Below are positions 23,725-31,293 of a stretch of DNA of 44,577 nt, piece after piece. A program made the translations under genes and the position numbers. Location: NCBI GenBank assembly GCA_018672475.1, contig JABHFS010000150.1:1-44577 (forward strand), read 5' to 3'. Position 1 is the first letter of the stretch. Each line of letters starts with the position of its first letter. The DNA is from Gemmatimonadota bacterium (GTDB taxonomy: Bacteria > Latescibacterota > UBA2968 > UBA8231). The notes beneath the pieces were generated by a model. The model saw only the letters and a program-made list of their open reading frames with translations, did no database searches and was not told where the DNA came from.

Positions 23725-25026
23725 ATGGACTTGACCAGACAGCCGCCGCGTAGACCTTCAAACGCCAATGTCGGTGGTATCACCGGGCTGGCACGCATGA
23801 TCGACAAGGCGCGCGGCCACAATAGTGAGAGAATCGGGGAATTCAAATACGGGGCCATCTCTGGTCTCGATGTCGAAGTGCTCGAATTTATCAATATGGG
23901 CGTCGATGAATTTGCCGAGGCTGTCGAGGAAATGGACGACAAGGCTTTGGGGGTTTTGGTTATAGAGAAAGCGAATAAGAGCCAGGACGAGCTCGACGCC
24001 TATAATAAGGAACATCTCGAACGCGAGCCGCAGGACCCACTGCACGAGCAGCTATTGCTCGAGCGGGTCGCTAAGTTCGCACCGGGCCGTACGGATATCA
24101 CAACGGTCTTTGCCTCGATCGAGTTGGACGATTGGGGGGCCTTTCGCGATCTGGACCTGACCGCGCAGCCGCCGCGCAGCCCATATGTGCGCAGCGTCTT
24201 CGGTTTGGTCGCAGCCGCGAGAATGGCCGATAAGGCGCGGGCGGTTACGATAGACAAGCTGGGAGACTATCGCTATGGTTCGGATTCGAGTCTGGACTTG
24301 GCGATTCTGGATTTTATCGGTGTGGATCAGGAAGCCTTTCGCGAGGCGGCCTACGCCAACCCCAATGATGTCGAGCTGAGCGAGTGGATCGCCGAGCGCT
24401 GCGACAAGCCGGCCGCCGCGAAAAGCCGCTTTAATGTCGAGCGGGCGAGTGTCGGGCGCTATGGCGAGATGGCCGAGCGCTTGGCGGTGCGCCGGGCCGA
24501 AGTCGCGCCGGAGCGCGGCGATATAGAGACTTTCTTCGACCTGCAGGATTTGGACGACGAGCAGAGTTTCGGGCGGATGGATTTGTCCCGGCATGCGCCG
24601 CGCAGCCCCTTTGATCTCAGCGTTGGCGGCATGGCCTGTCTGGCGCGGGTGATCGACAAATTCCGCGCGTCGAATTGCAATTGCATGGGCGAGTACTGGT
24701 GCGGTGAGGATTCGGGCTTTGATCGCGCGGTGCTGGAGTTTCTCGGTGTTTCCCAGGAGGAATTTGTCGGGGCAGTGGCGGAAAATGGCACCGACGAGGC
24801 GATGGTGGCCTGGCTCGGCGATCGGCTCGGTGGCAAGAGCGACGCGGAGAAGGCGGAATTCAGCGATAGGATTCTGTCGTATGGGCCGGGCAACGACCAG
24901 GCGTGGGCTTTCTTGCGCGGCGCGATCAGCCGCATCGATTCCTCGCGCACCGATATTGAGACCTTCTCGGCGTTGACGTTGCTCGACGACAAGGTCTTTT
25001 TCGCCCGGTTTAAAGCCGGCGTTTGA
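23725..25026 (+). CDS. Triple-DUF5069 protein
   Basis: 433 residues made of three tandem DUF5069-like units: 1-141, 142-284 and 285-433. Each starts with DLT/DLS-x-QPPR or HAPR-SP (residues 2, 144, 286), followed by LARMIDKAR, AARMADKAR or LARVIDKFR, then a GEFKYG, GDYRYG or GEYWCG turn and an LEF-I/L-GV core. DUF5069 is normally a single 130-150-residue protein of unknown function, so the triplication is the notable point. Identity between units is moderate, so the duplications are not recent. The ribosome binding site is AGGAG 9 nt before the ATG. The stop overlaps the start of the amidotransferase-like gene (TGATG), so the two are probably made together. Confidence 0.8.
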   Translation: MDLTRQPPRRPSNANVGGITGLARMIDKARGHNSERIGEFKYGAISGLDVEVLEFINMGVDEFAEAVEEMDDKALGVLVIEKANKSQDELDAYNKEHLEREPQDPLHEQLLLERVAKFAPGRTDITTVFASIELDDWGAFRDLDLTAQPPRSPYVRSVFGLVAAARMADKARAVTIDKLGDYRYGSDSSLDLAILDFIGVDQEAFREAAYANPNDVELSEWIAERCDKPAAAKSRFNVERASVGRYGEMAERLAVRRAEVAPERGDIETFFDLQDLDDEQSFGRMDLSRHAPRSPFDLSVGGMACLARVIDKFRASNCNCMGEYWCGEDSGFDRAVLEFLGVSQEEFVGAVAENGTDEAMVAWLGDRLGGKSDAEKAEFSDRILSYGPGNDQAWAFLRGAISRIDSSRTDIETFSALTLLDDKVFFARFKAGV

Positions 25027-25718
25027 TGTCCCACCCACTCATCGGCATCACCAGCAGCCTGACCGCCGACGGTCAGCAGATACTCGATCGCCGCTATATA
25101 GAGGCAGTCGAGCGGGCCGGCGGCGCGCCGCTGGTGTTGCCGATGACGAGTGGGCGGGCGGCGCTTGAACCCGTGTTGGAACGCATTGACGGGTTGTTGA
25201 TCACCGGCGGTCCGGGTATTGAACGCGGGTTGATCGGTGTACTGCCCGAAGATTTACCGCCAACTCCAACCCAAAGGGCACAGGCCGACCTCTGGAGTTT
25301 TGCCATGGCAGAGCAACGGGCGTTGCCGGTGTTGGGCATCTGTTATGGCATGCAGTTTATCAGTGCTGAGCTCGGTGGGACCATTTGGTCGGATGTTGAG
25401 GCGCAACTCGGCGTTGGGCCGCACTCACCTAAGCGCAACGACGCCAAGCCGATCGAGCACGATGTTAAGGTCGAGTCCGGTACGGTATTGTCGAAGTTGG
25501 GCGGTGCCGGGTATGCGCGCGTCAACTCCTCGCATATCCAGGCGATCGACCGGCCTGGAGAGGGTTTGCAGGTAAGCGCGCGCAGCGGCGACGGGTTGGT
25601 GGAGGCTATCGAGAGCGCGGATGGCCGGTTACTGGGGGTGCAGTTCCACCCCGAGGCGATGGCGGGGTCGATTTGGGATAAGGTGTTTGCACACCTTGTC
25701 GGGCGGGCGCAAAGATAA
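25026..25718 (+). CDS. Class I glutamine-amidotransferase-like hydrolase (PuuD-like)
   Basis: A 230-residue peptidase C26/PuuD-type protein: gamma-glutamyl-GABA hydrolase or a related gamma-glutamyl hydrolase. N-terminal HPLIGITSSL, then DGLLITGGPGIER (near 60), the nucleophile elbow LGICYGMQF with Cys, and the catalytic His-Glu pair in GVQFHPEAM near 210. Family members cleave gamma-glutamyl amides; no substrate is shown. The ATG at 25026 overlaps the stop of the DUF5069 gene by one base; an upstream in-frame TTG is less likely. Coupling to a triple DUF5069 protein gives no functional hint. Confidence 0.85.
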   Translation: MSHPLIGITSSLTADGQQILDRRYIEAVERAGGAPLVLPMTSGRAALEPVLERIDGLLITGGPGIERGLIGVLPEDLPPTPTQRAQADLWSFAMAEQRALPVLGICYGMQFISAELGGTIWSDVEAQLGVGPHSPKRNDAKPIEHDVKVESGTVLSKLGGAGYARVNSSHIQAIDRPGEGLQVSARSGDGLVEAIESADGRLLGVQFHPEAMAGSIWDKVFAHLVGRAQR

Positions 25719-25789
25719 GTTCTGGCGCGATCAATCTCGCAGCGTCCCGGCGACAGGTATATGCTGCAGACGCAAGCCGATTGCACGAT

Positions 25790-26476
25790 TTATGCGTCGC
25801 GCTGCAGCCATTCGTCTTTCTGCTGCCGGCTCGGCACCTGTACTAGCCGCGCTTCTTCGAGTATATAGGCGCTGAGTTGGTTGCCGTAGACACAGCCGGA
25901 GTCCAAGCCCAGGAGATAGGGTTTGTCGTCGCGTTCTTTGACGACTAAGCCGCCGGGCGCGTCGTGCCCGAAAACGATTAGGGGGTGGACGGGTTGGTAG
26001 GCGTCGTGCCAGCGGCGGCCGGTGTATCCTTTGGCCGGAGGCCAGGTGCGGATGGTGATGAATTCCTCGCGATGGGTGCCGCCCAGGCCCTTTTCGGGGT
26101 TGATGCCGGCGTGTACGAGCAGAAAGCCTTCGGTCTCGATATAGAGCGGGACTTGTCTGAGCCAGGCGAGGATTTCGCCGTGCGCGGGTTCGAGTTCGGC
26201 GAAGGTGTAACGCTGGTCGGCTTTTTTCAGTTTGGGGTCGCGGCCGGCGGCGCTTTCTTCTAAGTGCAGCAAGAGGCCTGCGTCGTGGTTGCCCAGTACT
26301 ATTTTCGCGTTGGTTTCCTGGATGAGTCGCCACGTTTTTAGTGGGTCGGGGCCGCGGGCGAAGGCGTCGCCGGTGAGCAATAAGTGATCTGCAGTCTGAT
26401 CGTAGGCGGTGGCGGCCAGAATGTCCTCGAACTCGGCGGCGCAACCGTGCAGGTCCCCGACGAAGATCGTGCGCAT
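25790..26476 (-). CDS. Calcineurin-like metallophosphoesterase (ApaH/PrpE-like)
   Basis: A 228-residue phosphatase of the bacterial Ser/Thr-phosphatase/ApaH branch. The bimetal motifs are in order: GDLHG (residues 7-11), LTGDAFARGPDP (about 34-45), GNHDAGLL (about 62-69), LLVHAGINPE (about 119-128) and FGHDAPGG near 168. The GD-x-HG start with the GDxxxRG motif fits protein phosphatases or diadenosine tetraphosphatases. No signal peptide, so it is cytosolic. It stands alone on the minus strand, 71 bp from the convergent amidotransferase-like gene and 69 bp from the divergent maturase gene. The substrate cannot be decided from sequence. Confidence 0.88.
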   Translation of the reverse strand: MRTIFVGDLHGCAAEFEDILAATAYDQTADHLLLTGDAFARGPDPLKTWRLIQETNAKIVLGNHDAGLLLHLEESAAGRDPKLKKADQRYTFAELEPAHGEILAWLRQVPLYIETEGFLLVHAGINPEKGLGGTHREEFITIRTWPPAKGYTGRRWHDAYQPVHPLIVFGHDAPGGLVVKERDDKPYLLGLDSGCVYGNQLSAYILEEARLVQVPSRQQKDEWLQRDA

Positions 26477-26545
26477 AGAAATGTCCTGTAGTTGCGTTAA
26501 GGAGTTGTAGATACTATCATAAGCACGATCTCAAACTAAGAAGAT

Positions 26546-27895
26546 ATGGAAACCGTGACTACACCGACACAAACGATACAAAAACCGGCGGCTAGCCATG
26601 TAATGGCCAAACCCTCGGGTTCGATCTGCAATATTGACTGCAAATACTGCTTCTATCTGGAGAAGGAGAAGCTCTACCCGCAGGCGGGCCAAAATTGGCG
26701 CATGTCGGACGAGACGCTCGAGCTTTACGTCAAGCAGTATATTGAGGCGCAGGACGTGCCACAGGTCAACTTCGCCTGGCAGGGCGGCGAGCCGACATTG
26801 ATGGGCTTGGATTTTTACCGCCGGGCCATAGAGCTGCAAGAGCTCTACGCCAATGGCAAGGCCATCACCAACGCCTTTCAGACGAATGGCATTCTGCTCG
26901 ACGACGAGTGGGGCGGCTTTCTTTCCGAAAACAAATTTTTAGTCGGGTTGTCAATAGACGGTCCCCGCGAATACCACGACCGCTACCGGGTCGACAAGGG
27001 GCAGAAACCGACCTACGACCGGGTCTACGCCGGTTTGCAGATGCTCAAAAAGTATGAGGTGGAGTATAATACGCTGACGGTGCTGCAAAACCATAATGCC
27101 GCGGATCCGTTGGAGATCTATCGCTTTTTGCGCGAAGAGGGTTCGGGTTTTATGCAGTTTATCCCCATCGTCGAGCGTATCGCGCACGAGGTTGACGAGG
27201 ACGGGCTGGAGTTGGTCGACCCCGATTACGAAGGTAAGGCGCCGGTTGCGAAGTGGTCGGTTGGCTCGGGGCAATACGGCAAGTTTTTGTGCAAGATTTT
27301 TGACGAGTGGGTGCGCAACGATGTCGGCGAGGTCTTCGTGCAGATGTTTGACGTGACGCTGGGATCGTGGCTGGGGCAGGACGCGAGTCTGTGCATCTTC
27401 GCCGAAACTTGCGGGTCCGCGCTTATCATCGAGCACAATGGCGATCTCTATTCCTGTGACCACTTCGTCTATTCGGATTATCGCCTGGGCAATGTGCACG
27501 AGGAGAGCATTCGCGATATGGTCGCCAGCCCCGAGCAGGCGAAGTTCGGGCAGGACAAGAAGGACGCGCTGCCGCAGTATTGCGTCGAATGCGATTTTCG
27601 CTTCGCCTGCAATGGCGGCTGCCCCAAACACCGTTTTACCAAAACCCCGAGCGGCGAAGATGGGCTTAACTATCTTTGTAAGGGGTATAAAATGTATTTC
27701 GCGCACGCCGATCCCTATATGCGCTTTATGGCCAACGAGCTGAGACAGAACCGACCGGCGACGGGCGTGATGGAATGGGCGAGACAAAAAGACGCGGTCA
27801 AAGCGGCCCTGCACCAGAAGGATCCGGGCCGCAACGATCCCTGTCCTTGTGGTAGCGGCAAGAAATACAAACGCTGTTGCGGCCAAGCCGCGTGA
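26546..27895 (+). CDS. Radical-SAM anaerobic sulfatase maturase-like protein with SEC-C tail
   Basis: A 449-residue SPASM radical-SAM protein. The 4Fe-4S site is C28-x3-C32-x2-C35 (SICNIDCKYC). GGEPTLMGLDFY and LVGLSIDGPREYHDRYR follow, the last carrying the Asp used by formylglycine-forming maturases. Auxiliary clusters are supported by CAETCGSALII, LYSCDHFVY, YCVECDFRFACNGGCPKHR and YLCKGYK. These enzymes convert a Cys or Ser of arylsulfatases to formylglycine. The last 22 residues are a SEC-C zinc motif (DPCPCGSGKKYKRCC), also found at the SecA C-terminus, which binds SecB or ribosomes. No sulfatase is in the window. It is 11 bp upstream of the DUF6807 gene and likely cotranscribed. Confidence 0.88.
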   Translation: METVTTPTQTIQKPAASHVMAKPSGSICNIDCKYCFYLEKEKLYPQAGQNWRMSDETLELYVKQYIEAQDVPQVNFAWQGGEPTLMGLDFYRRAIELQELYANGKAITNAFQTNGILLDDEWGGFLSENKFLVGLSIDGPREYHDRYRVDKGQKPTYDRVYAGLQMLKKYEVEYNTLTVLQNHNAADPLEIYRFLREEGSGFMQFIPIVERIAHEVDEDGLELVDPDYEGKAPVAKWSVGSGQYGKFLCKIFDEWVRNDVGEVFVQMFDVTLGSWLGQDASLCIFAETCGSALIIEHNGDLYSCDHFVYSDYRLGNVHEESIRDMVASPEQAKFGQDKKDALPQYCVECDFRFACNGGCPKHRFTKTPSGEDGLNYLCKGYKMYFAHADPYMRFMANELRQNRPATGVMEWARQKDAVKAALHQKDPGRNDPCPCGSGKKYKRCCGQAA

Positions 27896-27906
27896 AATAA
27901 GGAGGA

Positions 27907-28812
27907 ATGATGATCGATATCCAGCTACAACCCGAGAATTTCAAGGCCGTCATCAGCATCGACGGCCAGCTTTTTACCGAATACCGCTACGGCCACTATG
28001 TGTGCCGGCCCTACTTCTATCCGGTGCAGACACCCAAGGGCGGCGGTTTGACGCGCGCCTATCCGATGGAGGAAGTCGAAGGCGAGACCCAGGACCACTA
28101 CCATCATCGCGGCATTTATACCGCGCACGGTTTGGTCAATGGCGAGAATCTCTGGGACGAGGGCACCGGGCACGGGACGATGCTGCAGCGTGGCGAGCCG
28201 GTGGTCGGCATTGAAGACGACGTGGCGCAAATCGACGGGATTATCGACTGGTTCGGGGCCGAGGGAGAACGCTTATTGGAGGAGCGGCGCACGATCTTGA
28301 TTCGCGTCGAGGGCGACTTGCGGGTGTTGGACCAGCGCAGTGAGTTTCGCTGCAAATACGGCGATGTGACTTTTGGCGATACCAAGGAGGGCGGGTTGTT
28401 CTCGATCCGCGTGCCGACGTCGATGGACGCTAAGGACAAGGGCCGTATCGAGAATTCCGCAGGCCAGGTCTATGAGAATGGCGAGGGCGAGGAGACGCCT
28501 TGGGGCGTGCAGGCGGCTTGGGTTGATTATTCGGGCCCGTTGGCCAATGGTGAGCAGTGGGGGCACACGGTCGTCGACCATCAAGATAACCCGCGGCACC
28601 CTTCATACTGGCATGTGCGCGGATATGGGCTTTTCACCGCGAATGCTTTCGGCGTGCACGATTTTAAGAAAGACGAGAATATCGACGAGAGCTTGACGAT
28701 TCCAGGCGGAGATAAGGCGGTATTTCGCTATCGTCTGGTGATGCATCCGGGGCGAGGAGTGGATGGGCATGCGGGGGTGCGGGCGTTGATTGACGAATTT
28801 CAGGCGGGGTAG
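27907..28812 (+). CDS. DUF6807 (PmoA-like) family protein
   Basis: 301 residues of the DUF6807 family, formerly named PmoA although not methane monooxygenase. Features: RPYFYPVQTPKGGGLTRAYP near 34, the HYHHRGIYTAHG histidine cluster near 64 (probable metal or sugar site), a central LLEERRTILIRVEG, and SYWHVRGYGLFTANAFG near 238. The fold resembles galactose-mutarotase-like beta-sandwich proteins. DUF6807 genes are often near Gfo/Idh oxidoreductases, as here, which supports a role in carbohydrate metabolism. GGAGG lies only 1-4 nt before the two tandem ATG codons, so the start may be the second one (27910). Coupled with the maturase gene upstream; a terminator follows at 28955. Confidence 0.75.
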   Translation: MMIDIQLQPENFKAVISIDGQLFTEYRYGHYVCRPYFYPVQTPKGGGLTRAYPMEEVEGETQDHYHHRGIYTAHGLVNGENLWDEGTGHGTMLQRGEPVVGIEDDVAQIDGIIDWFGAEGERLLEERRTILIRVEGDLRVLDQRSEFRCKYGDVTFGDTKEGGLFSIRVPTSMDAKDKGRIENSAGQVYENGEGEETPWGVQAAWVDYSGPLANGEQWGHTVVDHQDNPRHPSYWHVRGYGLFTANAFGVHDFKKDENIDESLTIPGGDKAVFRYRLVMHPGRGVDGHAGVRALIDEFQAG

Positions 28813-29292
28813 CGTACGGGCTGGCAGAGGGCAGGCCCTACGCTCATTCTCGCCGACCATCCTTGGTTGGCTCCAAGGTGCAGTCCTCTCGGGAAATACC
28901 CCGGCCAGCTCTTAGCTGCTTCAGCGAGAAAAAAAGAAACAGAAGGGAAAGGCGAAACCGGTCATTGGCCGGTTTTTCTGTGTCTTGCCGGGAATGGGAA
29001 ATAGACTAAATTTTAACGCCGAAATTTAGATAGATATAGGTCATAACGGAGTCCGCTGAAAGTTTCCGAGGTTTGGTCGCCGGGTGCGACGTAGGATGTT
29101 TTTGGGAGTGGGGCGGAGAAAAGGGGCTGGTCGGGCGGTTGCTGGGGAGTTGGCGCGAAGGCGCCCCGAGGGGCGACGGGCCCGGGGGACTAGCAAGAGA
29201 CCGGAGACGCGCGCGGCGACCGAATGGTCCTCACGTCGCTTCAGTGTTTTCGCTAGATGCTGTAAGATTAACTCTAATCGAATGGAGAAGTA
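28813..29292. other. Intergenic region with the DUF6807 terminator
   Basis: Beyond the terminator (28955-28977) no tRNA or convincing gene is seen. A CCTTGG/CCAAGG inverted repeat (about 28860-28879) lies before the A-rich terminator upstream sequence. Two short frames overlapping at about 29073-29300 are biased and end inside the next gene, and were rejected. A weak TTCAGT-17-TAAGAT promoter-like match ends at 29268 before the Gfo/Idh gene. Confidence 0.45.
28955..28977 (+). terminator. Intrinsic terminator after DUF6807 gene
   Basis: AAACCGG (28955-28961) pairs with CCGGTTT (28969-28975), loop 7 nt, T-run 28973-28977, preceded by an A-rich stretch. Moderate strength. Confidence 0.65.
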
Positions 29293-30357
29293 ATGGCTAA
29301 GAGCAAGAAGGATAAACTGCGCGTTGCCTTTATCGGCGCGGGCGGCATCGCCGGGGCGCATATGCGTTATTACAAGGAGATGGAAGACGTTGAAATGGTG
29401 GCAGCGTCGGATGTGATGGCGCAGAGCGTGCAGAGTCGCTGTGAGGAATACGAGATTCCGGAGGCGTATACCGATTACAAGAAGATGTTGAAGCAGGTTA
29501 AGCCGGACGCGGTGAGCGTCTGCACGCCGAATGGGCTGCACGCGCCTTGCACTGTTGCGGCGCTGAACGCCGGGGCGCATGTCATCGTCGAAAAACCGTT
29601 GGCGATGAACGCGAGCGAAGGGCAGAAGATGCTCGACGCGGCGAAGAAGAATCACAAAAAATTGGTCATCGGTTTCCAGCACCGCTACGAGCCGCGCACG
29701 CAGTTTATCAAGAAGGCGGTAGACAATGGTGACCTCGGTAAGATCATGTACGGGCGGGTGCAGGCATTGCGTCGCCGCGGCATTCCGAACTGGGGCGTCT
29801 TCGGTCGCAAGGACTTGCAGGGCGGCGGGCCGTTAATCGATATCGGCGTGCACGTGTTGGAGACGACGCACTACGTGATGGGCTCGCCCAAGCCGGTGGC
29901 GGCCAGTGGCAGCATCTACACTTATTTGGGCAACAAGAAGTCGAATGTGGTGTCGATGTGGCCGAACTGGGACCACAAGTCGTATACGGTTGAAGACTTG
30001 GCGGTCGGGCAGATTCGTTTTGAAAATGGCGCGACGATTAATATCGAGGCCAGTTTCGCCGCGCATATCGCCAAGGAGGAGTGGAACTTCACCCTGATGG
30101 GCGAGAAGGGCGGGGCGACCTGGGATCCACCGGGGCTGTTTACCGACGCCAACGACCATATGGTCAGTATCAAGCCCGACTGGTTGCCGACGGGGGCGGC
30201 GGCCGACGCCTTCTCCAAGAAGATGCGCAACTTCGTCGACCACGTGCACCACGACAAAGAGACTATGGCGCCGGGCGAACACGGGCTGATGGTGCAGAAG
30301 ATGCTCGACGGGATCTACGAGTCGGCGGCGAAGGGGCGCGAGGTGCGTATCAAATAA
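29293..30357 (+). CDS. Gfo/Idh/MocA-family NAD(P)-dependent oxidoreductase
   Basis: A 354-residue two-domain dehydrogenase for sugars or cyclitols. The Rossmann start is LRVAFIGAGGIAGAHM (residues 9-24). VSVCTPNGLHAPCTVAAL and HVIVEKPLAMNASEG (EKP motif, near 98) follow, then QHRYEPRTQFIKKAVD. The catalytic region GGGPLIDIGVHVLETTHYVMG (split as GGGPLIDIGVHV and LETTHYVMG) has the usual His. No signal peptide, so it is cytosolic. GGAG lies 6 nt before the ATG. It may oxidise the sugar processed by neighbours, but the substrate is unknown. A 13-bp hairpin 31 bp after the stop may end the transcript. Confidence 0.9.
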   Translation: MAKSKKDKLRVAFIGAGGIAGAHMRYYKEMEDVEMVAASDVMAQSVQSRCEEYEIPEAYTDYKKMLKQVKPDAVSVCTPNGLHAPCTVAALNAGAHVIVEKPLAMNASEGQKMLDAAKKNHKKLVIGFQHRYEPRTQFIKKAVDNGDLGKIMYGRVQALRRRGIPNWGVFGRKDLQGGGPLIDIGVHVLETTHYVMGSPKPVAASGSIYTYLGNKKSNVVSMWPNWDHKSYTVEDLAVGQIRFENGATINIEASFAAHIAKEEWNFTLMGEKGGATWDPPGLFTDANDHMVSIKPDWLPTGAAADAFSKKMRNFVDHVHHDKETMAPGEHGLMVQKMLDGIYESAAKGREVRIK

Positions 30358-30388
30358 AGGGACAGCCATGATAAAAGTGGCCCCTTTT

Positions 30389-30421
30389 ACGGGTGTTCGC
30401 GGTTGATGCGCGAATACCCGT
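30389..30421 (+). terminator. 13-bp hairpin after Gfo/Idh gene, no U-tract
   Basis: Arms 30389-30401 and 30409-30421 pair over 13 bp with one G-U, loop 7 nt (ACGGGTGTTCGCG with CGCGAATACCCGT). The purine-rich AAGAGGGCG follows, so it is not a normal intrinsic terminator. A weaker AAAAG...CTTTT palindrome precedes it. Confidence 0.45.
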
Positions 30422-30529
30422 AAGAGGGCGAGGAATCAGTGCCTGTGCGCGATTGGGGGCGTGTCGCGACGCGGAGAGAGATAGAGCTTATGAGTCGGGA
30501 GTGACCTGGGCTAATATCAAGAAGAATAC

Positions 30530-31021
30530 CTATCGGGCGCGGTCTTTTTTTTCGTTCCTGAGTGCGTGTCGCGCCATTCGATCAACGAGGGTAAAAATTC
30601 GGCCGATCTCATCTTGCTCTTTTTTTCTTTGATGCCCGTTTACTTTGATAAAAGTACAGTCTAATTGCTCGGTAAAACGGTAAAACTCCCGGTATAAATC
30701 TGCATTGTTGAGGGGCTTGTTGTTTTTTGCGCGAAAATCGCTTTGCTGGTATCGTTCGCGTCTATCCGGAAGGCTCACGATGTTCTGTGAATCCGTATAC
30801 ACGGCGAGCGTATGACCGGGTAATGTTGTTTCGCTCAATGCCCACAATAGCGTTTGCAACTCTAGTTTTGTTGAAGAGGTATGCGTAAAACGTTTTGTCT
30901 GTACGTGCGCCGCTAGAGATTCGCCAGGGAGTCGATGCCCAGACAGCGAGAGATAGGCCCCGTAACCAATCGCGGATTGCGCGTGCACGCTGCCGTCGGT
31001 AAAAAGTTTTAGTTCATTCAT
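30530..31021 (-). CDS. RNase H-fold ribonuclease (RNase HI-like)
   Basis: A 163-residue protein that would cut RNA in RNA-DNA hybrids. The four acidic metal ligands are present: Asp9 (LFTDGS), Glu54 (KLELQ), Asp77 (VYTDSQ) and Asp147 (LVDRMAR), with His130 in VNGHQ as the loop histidine. A basic region (REYRR type residues 86-103, RERYQQSDFRAKNNKP) sits where the basic protrusion of E. coli RnhA lies. Reading starts at ATG 31021 (MNELKL); no clear Shine-Dalgarno. It stands alone on the minus strand, away from usual rnhA neighbours, so it may be a second RNase H of the genome. Confidence 0.85.
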   Translation of the reverse strand: MNELKLFTDGSVHAQSAIGYGAYLSLSGHRLPGESLAAHVQTKRFTHTSSTKLELQTLLWALSETTLPGHTLAVYTDSQNIVSLPDRRERYQQSDFRAKNNKPLNNADLYREFYRFTEQLDCTFIKVNGHQRKKEQDEIGRIFTLVDRMARHALRNEKKDRAR

Positions 31022-31198
31022 TCAATTTTTGATCCATCGCAGATATAAAACTACAGCAAAGATCCGTAATTTATGTCTATCGCGGAATATATCTTTTTGT
31101 CGTTGCCGATCCTATACCGCACTGGTTTGTGCGCCCTCTGGCGTTCGGGGTTGATTGTGGTTAGACTTTCTACGCGATTTTTGGAAAGCAAACTTCAT

Positions 31199-31236
31199 TA
31201 GGCGAACTGATCAGGTATTGGCTCGCCTATTTTTTT
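31199..31236 (+). terminator. Attenuator-like intrinsic terminator before the ABC operon
   Basis: TAGGCGA (31199-31205) and TCGCCTA (31223-31229) pair perfectly around a 17-nt loop containing TGATCA, followed by seven T (31230-31236). It is on the plus strand, 57 bp before the first gene of the importer operon, while the nearest plus-strand gene upstream ends at 30357. This is typical of transcription attenuation or a riboswitch expression platform, though no known aptamer was recognised. Confidence 0.55.
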
Positions 31237-31293
31237 GGTAGTCGCGGTGTTTGTTCTTGTCGGGTGGTGCGACACCATAGTGATCGTGTGTTT

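Noticed and set aside
24052..25038. Minus-strand open frame of 328 codons opposite the DUF5069 gene
   Set aside because: The plus-strand gene has clear triplicated motifs, start signals and coupling; the antisense frame is a shadow with no known domain.
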